This document shows, in pieces, positions 19,590-28,262 of a stretch of DNA of 64,000 nucleotides (position 1 is the first letter of the stretch; each line of letters begins with the position of its first letter). The DNA is taken from positions 124,001 through 188,000 of the forward strand of contig NZ_PNCJ01000007.1 in NCBI RefSeq assembly GCF_005887115.1. The letters run 5' to 3'. The notes beneath the pieces were generated by a model that was not told the DNA's origin, made no database searches, and was given only the letters and a program-made list of their open reading frames with translations. A program made the translations under genes and the position numbers. The DNA is from Pseudoalteromonas rubra (lineage in GTDB: Bacteria; Pseudomonadota; Gammaproteobacteria; Enterobacterales; Alteromonadaceae).

Positions 19590-22001
19590 ATGCTAAAACC
19601 TAAACTCATTTCTCTGGCCATCGCCGGTGCGCTGCCGGGCTCACTACTGCTGTCATCAGCAGTAAGTGCCGACGAAGCCGGCGTACAAGAAAAATCACTC
19701 GAAGTTATTCAGATCACTGCAACCCGACGCAGCGGCTCTGTACAAGAAGCTCCGCTCAACATTACAGCGCTTGATGCGGACGTTATGAAAGATCAGAACA
19801 TCGGTGAGCTGGCCGATGTTGCACGCTGGGTGCCGGGGCTGACAGTGACAGATCAGGGTGGTCGCTCAGGCTCACCTATCATTGTCAGGGGTCTCAACAC
19901 CAACTCTTCAGGTCCCGGCTCTGATGGCGGTACAGTTGCTACCTATATCAATGAAATTCCGGTTTCGCTTGATATGCGCCTGACTGATGTAGAACGAGTC
20001 GAAGTCTTGATCGGCCCTCAGGGTACCCTGTATGGCGCAGGCACCTTAGGTGGCGCCATTCGCTACATGCTGAAGGCCCCTGAGTTAGATATCACCACGG
20101 TTCAGCTCTATGGTGATATGTTCCAGAACAAAGAAAGCGACTCCGTGGGTGGCGAAGGCGGTTTTGTCTTTAATGCCCCTATCATCGAAGATGAACTGGC
20201 GCTGCGTGCCAGCCTGAATCACTATAAAGATCCTGGGTTTATTGATTACAACTATGTGGTGCGCGAACCCGGTGTGTCAAAAGCTGATCCAGACTGGTCA
20301 GATCAAAGTGCGGTCGATAACAACCTTCGACAAATTACCGACGCGAACGGTGAAACCACCACCACAGGGCGCATCTCTGTGCGCTGGAAACCAAACGACT
20401 GGTTTGACGGCACGCTCAACTATTTTTATCAGAAACAAGAAAGCGAAGGCCGTTCTATCGTGCATTATCAGGCGCTCAATTCGGCAAACGGACTGAATGA
20501 TCGCATCGGTAAGTATGAGTCTGGCTATCGCTACGAGGAGCCAAGAGACAAAGAAGACGATCTGCTAAGCCTGGAGCTAAAAGCCGATCTGGGCTTTGCC
20601 GAATTGGTCTCAGCATCGGGCTGGTCGAGCTTTGAAGCAGACGGCCAACGCGATCAAACTGACTTGTTGATCCGCCTTGATTACGGCTATGAAGAATTCC
20701 CTTCTTTCTCAGCATTCACCCGTGAAGAAGAAGAGGAAGATACCTTCACTCAGGAAATTCGCCTGGTATCGCAGGGCGACTCCGACTGGAACTGGATTGT
20801 TGGCGGTTTCTACAACAAATTTGAAAGTGATGGCAGCAGTAAAGAATTTACCCCAGGTTTTGGTGAGTTTGCCGTTGCCAACTTTGGTGGTGAGCAAACC
20901 CGCCCCGACAACCTTGAATATTTCTCGGTCGATCGCAGTGAGGTAACCGAACAGGCACTGTTTGGTGAAGTTGGTTATCAGGTTTCCGACAAACTGACCA
21001 TCACGCTGGGGGCACGTTTTTATGAATATGAAGTAAAAGCAGAGTCTGCCGTCGACTTTCCGCTGGCAAATACGCTATACAGTGGTGCAGGACCAAACGA
21101 TATCACGTTGGATTTTAAAGAAAGTAACGCCGAAGACGACGGTAACTTGTTTAAGTTCAATGCCAACTATCAGTTTACCGACTCTGTCATGGCCTATATC
21201 ACAGCCAGTGAAGGATTCCGTATCGGTGGTTCAAACGGTCTGGCTCCTTGTCCGGATCCATTGCCCGACAAACAGATCGGCTGTGGTATGCCTGATGAAC
21301 TGTTGTACACAGCGGATACTACAACCAACTATGAGCTGGGCCTTAAGAGTACCTGGCTGAAAAACAAACTGCATTTCAATGCCGCCATATTTAATGTGGA
21401 CTGGGAAGATGCGCAAATCGCGGGGGCAACTGTGGTTGGTCAGATCCCCTATACTTCTAATGCGGGCACGGCTAACGCCAAAGGGATAGAAATATCGACA
21501 CGCGCCATTCTCACCGATCATATCAGCACATATGCTACGTATGCCTACACCAAAGCTGAGCTGACGTCAGATGCCCCATTCTTGTTTAATGCAGACGGCA
21601 CAGATGGCGCCAAAGATGGCGACAGGCTGCCTGGTTCTCCGGAACATCAGTTCTCGCTGGGCGTAAACTATTCAACAGAAGTGATGGGCGATAAAACCTT
21701 AGATATCAATTATGGTTTAACCGCACAGAGCGATATCATTTCCAAAGTAGGTTTGCGCGATAGCGGCGAAACCTTGTCTGGTTATGGGATCAGCAACCTC
21801 TCAGCCAAGCTGACTGGCGATATGTGGTCTGCCACTTTTTACGTAAACAACTTATTCAATAAGTATGCGTTTACCTCTGTGCGCCGGGACGTTCGGGATA
21901 TCACCACCGCCAATGGTGCTGAGATCCAACGCAACTATGGTCATTACCTCAATAAGCCTCTGACGGTCGGGATTAAGTTCGACTATCAATTTGAACTTTA
22001 G
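19590..22001 (+). CDS. TonB-dependent outer-membrane receptor
   Basis: An 803-residue outer-membrane receptor. The signal peptide ends at VSADEAG, a TonB-box-like LEVIQITATR follows, then a plug domain (about residues 55-165) with a VRGLNTN segment and VERVEVLIGPQGTLYGAGTLGG-type strands, then a 22-strand barrel ending in a terminal YQFEL with a C-terminal hydrophobic residue. The open frame starts 14 codons earlier, but AGGA sits before the ATG at 19590 and the signal peptide begins there. The ligand is not determinable from sequence. It is followed after a terminator by a TPR-sulfotransferase, a pairing often seen in Alteromonadales. Confidence 0.92.
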   Translation: MLKPKLISLAIAGALPGSLLLSSAVSADEAGVQEKSLEVIQITATRRSGSVQEAPLNITALDADVMKDQNIGELADVARWVPGLTVTDQGGRSGSPIIVRGLNTNSSGPGSDGGTVATYINEIPVSLDMRLTDVERVEVLIGPQGTLYGAGTLGGAIRYMLKAPELDITTVQLYGDMFQNKESDSVGGEGGFVFNAPIIEDELALRASLNHYKDPGFIDYNYVVREPGVSKADPDWSDQSAVDNNLRQITDANGETTTTGRISVRWKPNDWFDGTLNYFYQKQESEGRSIVHYQALNSANGLNDRIGKYESGYRYEEPRDKEDDLLSLELKADLGFAELVSASGWSSFEADGQRDQTDLLIRLDYGYEEFPSFSAFTREEEEEDTFTQEIRLVSQGDSDWNWIVGGFYNKFESDGSSKEFTPGFGEFAVANFGGEQTRPDNLEYFSVDRSEVTEQALFGEVGYQVSDKLTITLGARFYEYEVKAESAVDFPLANTLYSGAGPNDITLDFKESNAEDDGNLFKFNANYQFTDSVMAYITASEGFRIGGSNGLAPCPDPLPDKQIGCGMPDELLYTADTTTNYELGLKSTWLKNKLHFNAAIFNVDWEDAQIAGATVVGQIPYTSNAGTANAKGIEISTRAILTDHISTYATYAYTKAELTSDAPFLFNADGTDGAKDGDRLPGSPEHQFSLGVNYSTEVMGDKTLDINYGLTAQSDIISKVGLRDSGETLSGYGISNLSAKLTGDMWSATFYVNNLFNKYAFTSVRRDVRDITTANGAEIQRNYGHYLNKPLTVGIKFDYQFEL

Positions 22002-22023
22002 TAAATTTAACTCTCCCACTCCC

Positions 22024-22049
22024 AGGCTCATCCATAGTGATGAGCCTTT
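22024..22049 (+). terminator. Terminator after the TonB receptor gene
   Basis: The 9-bp stem AGGCTCATC/GATGAGCCT with loop CATAGT is followed by TTTA, 22 bases after the receptor stop. Confidence 0.8.
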
Positions 22050-22074
22050 ATGTTATTAAAAGTGACCAATCAGG

Positions 22075-23643
22075 ATGATATCAATCCAGCAACGACATAA
22101 AAACGCCGTGGCAGCTCTGAATCAGGGCCAGCTAGAAACGGCCCATCAGCACCTTGTACACCTGTTGCGCGATGCGCCCGACTACGCCGATGGCTACTTT
22201 CTGCTTGGTGTAATCAACCTTCAGGTCGGACAGTTAAAAAAGGCCGTCAGACTGTTTGAAAAAGCCCTGGGGTTGCACAGCAGCGATGAGTACCGCGCGC
22301 AGTTAACCAAATGCTATGCCTTGCAGGGTGAGCTGGCGCTGGCCCGCCAAACCGCAGAGCAAACCAACCCGGGTTCACTCACCCGGGCACTTGACGCCGA
22401 CACCTTTGGCGTAGCGCTCAGCCATGTGGGATTGCACGAGAATGCACTGGCCTTTTTCCGCCAGGCTCTGCAACTGACCCGCAATAACCCCCAGTATTAT
22501 TATAACTTTGGCGTCAGTGCCAAATTTGTTGGACTGTTTAATGAGGCTGAGCAAGCGTTTGAGCAGGCACTCGCACTGGACGTTGATCACCACAGAGCGC
22601 ACTTTGCGCTGTCAGATCTAAAAAAAGCGACCCCAGATGCACATCATATTAGGCGTTTACAGGAAGCCTTCGAGCGAGCGAGCTCTGCTGAATCCAGATT
22701 GCACCTGGGTCATGCGCTGGCCAAAGAGTATCAGGATCTTGGCAAATTTAACGATGCATACCAAGCACTGCAGCAGGGCAAAGCGGCATTACATGCGGCG
22801 CGCCCGTTTGACCACACAGGCAATGAAGCACTCTTTGAACGCATTCAAAGTCTCAGTCAGGCTGAGCCCTATGATCAGAACGCCGGCCACTCAAGCCGTG
22901 AGCCCATCTTTGTACTGGGTATGCCGCGCTCCGGCACCACTCTGGTTGAGCGGATCTTGTCCAGTCACAGTGACGTGATGTCGGCCGGTGAGCTACAAGA
23001 TTTTGGGATCAGTGTAAAACGTCTGGCTCAGACGACCAGCCAGACCGTGCTGGACCCCACTACCCTTGAACAGGCCTATCAGTGCAATGCGCAGCAACTC
23101 GGGCAAACTTACCTGGATGCGACCCGGGTAGTCACAGGTAGCCACGCCCATTTTGTCGACAAGTTACCCTTTAATTTTTTCTATGTTGACTTGATCCGCC
23201 GGGCACTGCCTAACGCCAAAATAGTCTGCCTGATGCGTGACCCTATGGACACCTGTATTGGTAATTTCCGCCAGCTTTTTACTATTAATAACCCCTACTA
23301 CGCCTACTCATTGGATCTCATGGATACGGCACGATTCTATGCCCGCTTTTATCAGTTAATGCAGCACTGGAAACAGCTCCATGGCGAGCAGTTTTATATG
23401 ATGCAGTATGAATCGCTGGTCGATAATCCGGAGCAAGAAATATCAAAGCTACTGGCTTATTGTGAGCTCTCCTGGCAAGACAGCTGCATGCACTTTCATC
23501 TTAACGATGCGCCGGTATCGACCGCCAGTAAAGTACAAGTGCGAGAGCCACTCAACCGCCGGGCAATTGGGCGCTGGAAACGCTTTGCGCCTCATACCGA
23601 TGCCGCGAAGGCATTGCTTAATGAACAAGGGATACTGTTCTGA
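22075..23643 (+). CDS. TPR-repeat sulfotransferase-family protein
   Basis: A 522-residue protein. Residues about 1-245 are tetratricopeptide repeats (for example AVRLFEKALGL, ALAFFRQALQL, AEQAFEQALAL). Residues about 275-520 are a sulfotransferase domain whose P-loop-like PAPS-binding motif LGMPRSGTTLVERI lies near residues 281-294, with a later ...VCLMRDPMDTCIGNFRQLF segment for the 3'-phosphate site. There is no signal peptide, so it is cytoplasmic. The acceptor is unknown. AGG abuts the ATG directly, so the ribosome site is poor and the start is less certain. Confidence 0.85.
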   Translation: MISIQQRHKNAVAALNQGQLETAHQHLVHLLRDAPDYADGYFLLGVINLQVGQLKKAVRLFEKALGLHSSDEYRAQLTKCYALQGELALARQTAEQTNPGSLTRALDADTFGVALSHVGLHENALAFFRQALQLTRNNPQYYYNFGVSAKFVGLFNEAEQAFEQALALDVDHHRAHFALSDLKKATPDAHHIRRLQEAFERASSAESRLHLGHALAKEYQDLGKFNDAYQALQQGKAALHAARPFDHTGNEALFERIQSLSQAEPYDQNAGHSSREPIFVLGMPRSGTTLVERILSSHSDVMSAGELQDFGISVKRLAQTTSQTVLDPTTLEQAYQCNAQQLGQTYLDATRVVTGSHAHFVDKLPFNFFYVDLIRRALPNAKIVCLMRDPMDTCIGNFRQLFTINNPYYAYSLDLMDTARFYARFYQLMQHWKQLHGEQFYMMQYESLVDNPEQEISKLLAYCELSWQDSCMHFHLNDAPVSTASKVQVREPLNRRAIGRWKRFAPHTDAAKALLNEQGILF

Positions 23644-23654
23644 CTTGAATAGAA

Positions 23655-23697
23655 GCCTAGCCAGCGTACAGTGTGCTCTGGCTAGTGTGCTTTTTTT
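23655..23697 (+). terminator. Terminator of the TPR-sulfotransferase gene
   Basis: The 8-bp stem CTAGCCAG/CTGGCTAG (23657-23664 and 23678-23685) is followed by TGTGC and seven T. It separates the rightward gene from the leftward gntR-type gene. Confidence 0.85.
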
Positions 23698-23734
23698 ACT
23701 TACCCGCTAAGTGCTGGGTTAAATGTCTGTGAGC

Positions 23735-24403
23735 TTACTTCCCTTCCTGCTCAAGGCGCAGCAACAGGGCTTTAATGTCGTCTTTGGCACCTATAATGTG
23801 CTTTTTCAGGAATTCGCAAGCACCGGCTTTGTCTTTTTCGTGACACAACTTAAGCAAGGTGCGGTGTTCTTCTGGCGCGGTTTTCAAACCACCGGCAAGC
23901 AGAATATGCATACGAACATAGCGCTCTGAATTTTTACTGTACACATCAACCAGTTCACGGGTCTGAGGGCGCTCAGCTCGGCTATACAGTTTGTTGTGAA
24001 ATTCGGCATTGAGTTTACCCGTTGCCAGCTGCGTATCACCAGCGTCGGTCGCTTCTTCCAGATCGGCCAAAATCGCTTCAGCTTCAAGCAGGTCGCGTTT
24101 GGTCAGGTTTTCAATTGAGTGACTCAGCAACTCCGCTTCCAAAATGGCGCGCAAATCAAAAATCTCATCAATTTGCTCAGCACTCAAACGGGTAACAGTG
24201 GCCCCTTTGTGTGCTTCAAAGTTTACCAGTCCTTCCGCTTCCAACTGCAGTAGCGCTTCTCTGACAGGGATCCGGCTGACATTCAGTTCATCGGCCAGTG
24301 CAGCCTGACGTAACGGTTCTCCGGCTTTAATTTCGCCACAGAGGATTTTTTCTCGGATCGCTTCAGCAACCAGTTGAGTTCGGGTTTTATGTACAATCGC
24401 CAT
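23735..24403 (-). CDS. GntR/FCD transcriptional regulator, likely hydroxyproline
   Basis: A 222-residue regulator. The N-terminal winged helix (residues about 8-72) has the GntR signature PLRQAALADELNVSRIPVREAL (quoted across residues 30-51), and the C-terminal FCD effector domain (about 80-210) has a conserved AEFHNKLY segment whose His is a typical metal ligand. FCD-type GntR proteins usually bind short palindromes of the form TnGTnnnACnA and respond to a pathway metabolite. It is the last gene in line with the hydroxyproline operon, 187 bases behind the dehydrogenase gene, so it is the obvious candidate regulator of that pathway and of the TATTGTATACAATA sites. Confidence 0.88.
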   Translation of the reverse strand: MAIVHKTRTQLVAEAIREKILCGEIKAGEPLRQAALADELNVSRIPVREALLQLEAEGLVNFEAHKGATVTRLSAEQIDEIFDLRAILEAELLSHSIENLTKRDLLEAEAILADLEEATDAGDTQLATGKLNAEFHNKLYSRAERPQTRELVDVYSKNSERYVRMHILLAGGLKTAPEEHRTLLKLCHEKDKAGACEFLKKHIIGAKDDIKALLLRLEQEGK

Positions 24404-24512
24404 AGGGTTAATTAATTATTATCATTGGGATACATTATACGTGCATTGCTATAAATTGCACGCTGTGAGGCACATAGTTCGCGCTCTATGAGATGATATC
24501 ATGATCAAATAG

Positions 24513-24550
24513 GCGGTTGCACAAGCTAAGGAACAAGCTTATGCAACCGC
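24513..24550 (-). terminator. Long hairpin between dehydrogenase and regulator genes
   Basis: The outer stem GCGGTTGCA/TGCAACCGC encloses an inner AAGCT/AGCTT pairing. It lies 40 bases past the aldehyde dehydrogenase stop and before the regulator gene. Without a T-run it may be a partial terminator that lowers regulator expression relative to the catabolic genes. Confidence 0.55.
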
Positions 24551-24590
24551 ACTCCACGGGGGTTACAGACGTTCTATCTTCTGTGATTGC

Positions 24591-26084
24591 CTAACTCTGT
24601 ACACATAATGGACGTAAGAACCGCGTCATCGCTTGTGTCCCGACCGAGGTCGAACGGACATCCGTAGATGACGGATAAGGTCCGCCATGATTCATCGACC
24701 CGCACACCTCTACACCGGTTGGCATTTGGCCAAAGATGAGACGACCCACTTTATAGCTCAATTCATCCAGAAGCGTTTCCTGTACCGCAGCTTCTGCATT
24801 AGTGGCATGCACACTGGCTGTTAACTGGCCTTGCAGTTGCTCTACAACACTTAGCAGCTGAGCTTCATCACGATATCGAACAATGAGGGCACTGGGACCA
24901 AACACTTCTTCGTGCAAGCTGGCATCCTTAATGAAGTCTTCTGCCTCACAGGCAAACAAATGGGCGTTGGCATGAAAAGGCTGGCTCTGCTGGGCACAAG
25001 CCAGTGTGCTGACATGAGGGTTGCGCTTCAATTCATCCATGGCTTTGTCAAAACTACTCAAAATTCTGGGCGTCAACAAAGTATCCGATGGTGCGGCTTC
25101 AATTGCCTTTGCTGCCGTCGCTTCAAACTCAGCTTGTCCATGAGGAACCAGCCACAGTCCCGGACTGGTACAGAACTGACCATTGCCCATCAGCAAAGAC
25201 TGTACGAGTGCTGTAGCCAGCGTTGTACCCCGCGCTTGTGCATACTCAGGCAAAATCAGTTGCGGATTAACGCTACCTAATTCGCCATACAGGGGGATCA
25301 CTTCTTCACGCTGATGGATGGTCTCAAGCAAAGCCTTGGCCACATTCAACGATCCGGTAAAACCAACCGCTTTAACCGCTGCGGCCCCCACCAATTGATG
25401 GGACAGTGCATAGTCTGCGCCCTGAATCATCGAAAACACACCATCTGGCATCTGACAGTCATGAATGGCACGCTCAATGGCACGCGTCATTAACTCACTG
25501 GTACCCGGATGTGCGGTATGACTTTTCACAATCACAGGACAACCTGCGGCCAGCGCGGCTGCCGTATCGCCACCCAAGGTAGAAAAAGCGTAAGGAAAAT
25601 TAGATGCACCAAAAACCGCCACCACGCCGACAGGCAAATAACGCAATTCAGTGGCAGGTTTAGGTAAGGGTGCTCGGTCTGGATCTGCGGGGTCCTGACG
25701 TGTCAGTGCCAGTGGTGCCAAGTCCTGTTCAAGCGCTGCAGCAAATGCGTTGAGTTGGTTTATCGTGCGCATCCGCTCGCCTTCCAGCCTGGCTCTGGGT
25801 AGCCCGGTTTCCAGCATAGTGGTTTCAATCAGACCATCGCCCAGCGCAAGGACCTCTTCGCCAATTTTACGTAAAAAGGCTGCACGCTGCGCATACGCGA
25901 TACGGCGATAGGTTTTAAATGCAGTTTGCGCTTTGGAAATTGCGTCGTTCAGCTGTGCATGATCGGCATTAAAAAACGGCTGATGATGTCTTTCATTGGT
26001 TTGTGGGCAAAACGCAAAAAACTGCCCATTGTCTGCCTTACCGCGCCATTGCCCGGCAATAAAACTCTGTCCTGTCAAAGTCAT
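24591..26084 (-). CDS. Alpha-ketoglutarate semialdehyde dehydrogenase
   Basis: A 497-residue NAD(P)-dependent aldehyde dehydrogenase. The catalytic Cys305 lies in NGQFCTSPG and the general base Glu268 in LYGELGSVNP; the FGASNFPYAF segment is the oxyanion-Asn motif. This family oxidises 2,5-dioxopentanoate (alpha-ketoglutarate semialdehyde) to alpha-ketoglutarate, the last step of hydroxyproline breakdown; the same enzymes also serve pentose and glucarate pathways. Being 54 bases behind the epimerase gene in the same operon decides for hydroxyproline here. Cytoplasmic. Confidence 0.9.
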   Translation of the reverse strand: MTLTGQSFIAGQWRGKADNGQFFAFCPQTNERHHQPFFNADHAQLNDAISKAQTAFKTYRRIAYAQRAAFLRKIGEEVLALGDGLIETTMLETGLPRARLEGERMRTINQLNAFAAALEQDLAPLALTRQDPADPDRAPLPKPATELRYLPVGVVAVFGASNFPYAFSTLGGDTAAALAAGCPVIVKSHTAHPGTSELMTRAIERAIHDCQMPDGVFSMIQGADYALSHQLVGAAAVKAVGFTGSLNVAKALLETIHQREEVIPLYGELGSVNPQLILPEYAQARGTTLATALVQSLLMGNGQFCTSPGLWLVPHGQAEFEATAAKAIEAAPSDTLLTPRILSSFDKAMDELKRNPHVSTLACAQQSQPFHANAHLFACEAEDFIKDASLHEEVFGPSALIVRYRDEAQLLSVVEQLQGQLTASVHATNAEAAVQETLLDELSYKVGRLIFGQMPTGVEVCGSMNHGGPYPSSTDVRSTSVGTQAMTRFLRPLCVQS

Positions 26085-26138
26085 AGCTGTCTCCTTAAGA
26101 CAAGTGATGTGAACAGGCCGACATCAGCCTGTTCACGG

Positions 26139-27140
26139 TTAAAGCACCTGAAACCCAAATGCATATGGGTCGTCGTCATCCACGGTAATACAGTTATGCC
26201 CTGTCACACGGGCCCAACCCTGAATGCTGGGCAATATGGCACTGTGACCGGCGATTTCTGTGGTGCCCTCGATGCGACCAATAAACTGGCTGCCAATGTA
26301 GCTTTCATGAATAAAGTCCTGACCACTTTGCAATGCGCCTTTTGCAAACAGCTGAGCCATACGCGCACTGGTGCCGGTACCACACGGAGAGCGGTCTATC
26401 GCTTTATCGCCATAAAATACCGCGTTAGCAGCGCTGGAATCCGGCTGCTTGGGGTCACCTGTCCACAACACATGAGAGGCACCGCATACAGTCGGATCGA
26501 GTGGATGTACACAAGCAATCTGCGCATTGACGGCATCACGGACTTTGGGGCTCATCGCCAGCAGCTCAGCGGCGCTCGTCGCATGCGTGCCTTTAAAATT
26601 GCCCTGAGGTTCAACAATAACGTAAAAATTTCCCCCATAGGCAATGTCGACCTGCAGCTCCCCAATCCCGGGAACTGAGATCACCTCATTCCTGTGTGCC
26701 AAGAATGCGGGAACATTAAACAACTTGACCCATTCCACCTTGCCATCGCGCATAGAATAATAAGCGTCGACCCGCCCGGCAGGGGTATCTAACCTGAGAC
26801 GTCCTGGCTCTTTTGGTGTTACCAGCCCCTGCTGCAGCGCAAATGTCACGGTACCTATGGTGCCGTGCCCGCACATAGGCAAACAGCCAGAGGTTTCAAT
26901 GAACAAAATAGCCACATCACCGTCTGCTGTGGTGGGTGGATACAAGAATGACCCCGACATCATGTCGTGCCCTCTGGGCTCAAACATCAGTGCGCGACGG
27001 ATCCAGTCATATTCCGCCAAAAAGTGCTGGCGTTTATCGCTCATAGTCGCGCCCTGGAGCTGTGGATGTCCACTGGTTACCAGCCGTACCGGGTTGCCAC
27101 AGGTGTGCCCGTCAATACAGAAAAATGTTCCCTTATTCAT
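26139..27140 (-). CDS. 4-hydroxyproline 2-epimerase
   Basis: A 333-residue member of the proline racemase superfamily. Both catalytic cysteines are present: Cys90 in MCGHGT and Cys253 in SPCGTGT. The Cys/Cys pair indicates a racemase/epimerase, as opposed to the Cys-to-Thr change of trans-3-hydroxyproline dehydratases. It converts trans-4-hydroxy-L-proline to cis-4-hydroxy-D-proline, the entry step of the pathway whose other enzymes are encoded alongside. The gene starts 4 bases after the upstream deaminase gene ends, so the two are co-transcribed. Confidence 0.93.
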   Translation of the reverse strand: MNKGTFFCIDGHTCGNPVRLVTSGHPQLQGATMSDKRQHFLAEYDWIRRALMFEPRGHDMMSGSFLYPPTTADGDVAILFIETSGCLPMCGHGTIGTVTFALQQGLVTPKEPGRLRLDTPAGRVDAYYSMRDGKVEWVKLFNVPAFLAHRNEVISVPGIGELQVDIAYGGNFYVIVEPQGNFKGTHATSAAELLAMSPKVRDAVNAQIACVHPLDPTVCGASHVLWTGDPKQPDSSAANAVFYGDKAIDRSPCGTGTSARMAQLFAKGALQSGQDFIHESYIGSQFIGRIEGTTEIAGHSAILPSIQGWARVTGHNCITVDDDDPYAFGFQVL

Positions 27141-27144
27141 AGGC

Positions 27145-28059
27145 TTAATCCAGATTAAACTTGCTTAAGTCAACCCGGTTAGTCAGTGCCTCATCATACA
27201 AGCGACGAACATAGGCTTTCTCATCTTCGGTCAGCGGTAAACGCGGAGAGCGAGTCACTTCACTGCCGCGCCCGGCCAATTGCTCTGCATATTTGATGCA
27301 CTGTACCAAAGTTGGAATAGTGTCCAGACGTAGTAAAGGCAAGAACCAGCGCCACAGCTCACGTGCTTCTTCGTAACGGCCCTGCTGAGCCAGCTTGTAA
27401 ATAGCAACAGATTCACGGGGAAATACATTTGTCAGACCAGAGATCCACCCGGTTGCGCCCAGCATTAAGCTTTCCAGTGCGATATCATCCACTCCACCGA
27501 ACACCACATAGCGATCGCCAAAGGCCGAGAACAATTCACTGATCCGGCGTGTATCTTCTGTTGCTTCCTTCACAGACACGATATTCGCTTCTTCAGCAAG
27601 GATTTTCATGCCTTCAATCGAAACATCCACACCGTAAGTTACCGGATTGTTGTATATCATGACAGGCAAGGTGGTGTTGCGTGCAACCTGCTGATAATGG
27701 TGGATGGCCTCTCGCTCTGTAGAGCGATAAACCATGCCAGGCAGTACCATGTAACCGTCAACACCGATTTCTTCAGCGTCGCGCACAAACTCAACAGCCA
27801 GTGCGGTGGTCGTTTCGGCCACACCCGAAATAACGGGTACTCGTCCTGCAACCACTTCTTTTGCTGCGCGCAATACATCGCGTTTTTCCTCAGCACGTAG
27901 CGAGCAGTTTTCACCCACTGTGCCTAATACAATAATACCATGCACCCCTTCTTCAATCAGGGTGTTGATCATCGCTTTTGTGGTGTCAAAGTTGATGCTT
28001 TCGTCGTCATTAAACTGGGTCGTTACTGCGGGATAAACACCCTGCCAATCTACTTTCAT
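27145..28059 (-). CDS. Pyrroline-4-hydroxy-2-carboxylate deaminase (DapA family)
   Basis: A 304-residue class I aldolase-fold protein. The Schiff-base lysine is Lys164 (SVKEATED), with Tyr136 in MIYNNP and a GTVGENCSL phosphate-loop equivalent. In DapA-like enzymes this neighbourhood indicates delta1-pyrroline-4-hydroxy-2-carboxylate deaminase, producing alpha-ketoglutarate semialdehyde and ammonia. The frame is open to 28167, but AGAGGA lies 7 bases before the ATG at 28059. It is the first gene of the leftward operon, 40 bases downstream of the TATTGTATACAATA palindrome. Confidence 0.9.
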   Translation of the reverse strand: MKVDWQGVYPAVTTQFNDDESINFDTTKAMINTLIEEGVHGIIVLGTVGENCSLRAEEKRDVLRAAKEVVAGRVPVISGVAETTTALAVEFVRDAEEIGVDGYMVLPGMVYRSTEREAIHHYQQVARNTTLPVMIYNNPVTYGVDVSIEGMKILAEEANIVSVKEATEDTRRISELFSAFGDRYVVFGGVDDIALESLMLGATGWISGLTNVFPRESVAIYKLAQQGRYEEARELWRWFLPLLRLDTIPTLVQCIKYAEQLAGRGSEVTRSPRLPLTEDEKAYVRRLYDEALTNRVDLSKFNLD

Positions 28060-28099
28060 GATAAGTCCTCTGCTTAGTTTGTGCTTGCCATCATAGGTA

Positions 28100-28113
28100 T
28101 ATTGTATACAATA
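28100..28113. promoter_or_regulatory. 14-bp palindromic operator candidate, hydroxyproline cluster
   Basis: TATTGTATACAATA is a perfect palindrome in the 203-base region between the divergent deaminase and D-hydroxyproline oxidase genes. Its core TTGTATACAA fits the TnGTnnnACnA pattern of FCD-type GntR regulators. It is 40 bases from the deaminase start and about 150 from the oxidase start. An identical copy is at 45760-45773. Confidence 0.7.
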
Positions 28114-28262
28114 ATCAATATCCAAATTTAAGAAAATTGCCAGAACGTCAAAAATTGCGACATACAAATTGGTAAATCAATGAAAATTATACGGTTTATT
28201 TTTTGGTTAGCTTTGCAGTGGCCTCTGGTTGATAACATGCAATCTGACAAACGAGAATAACA

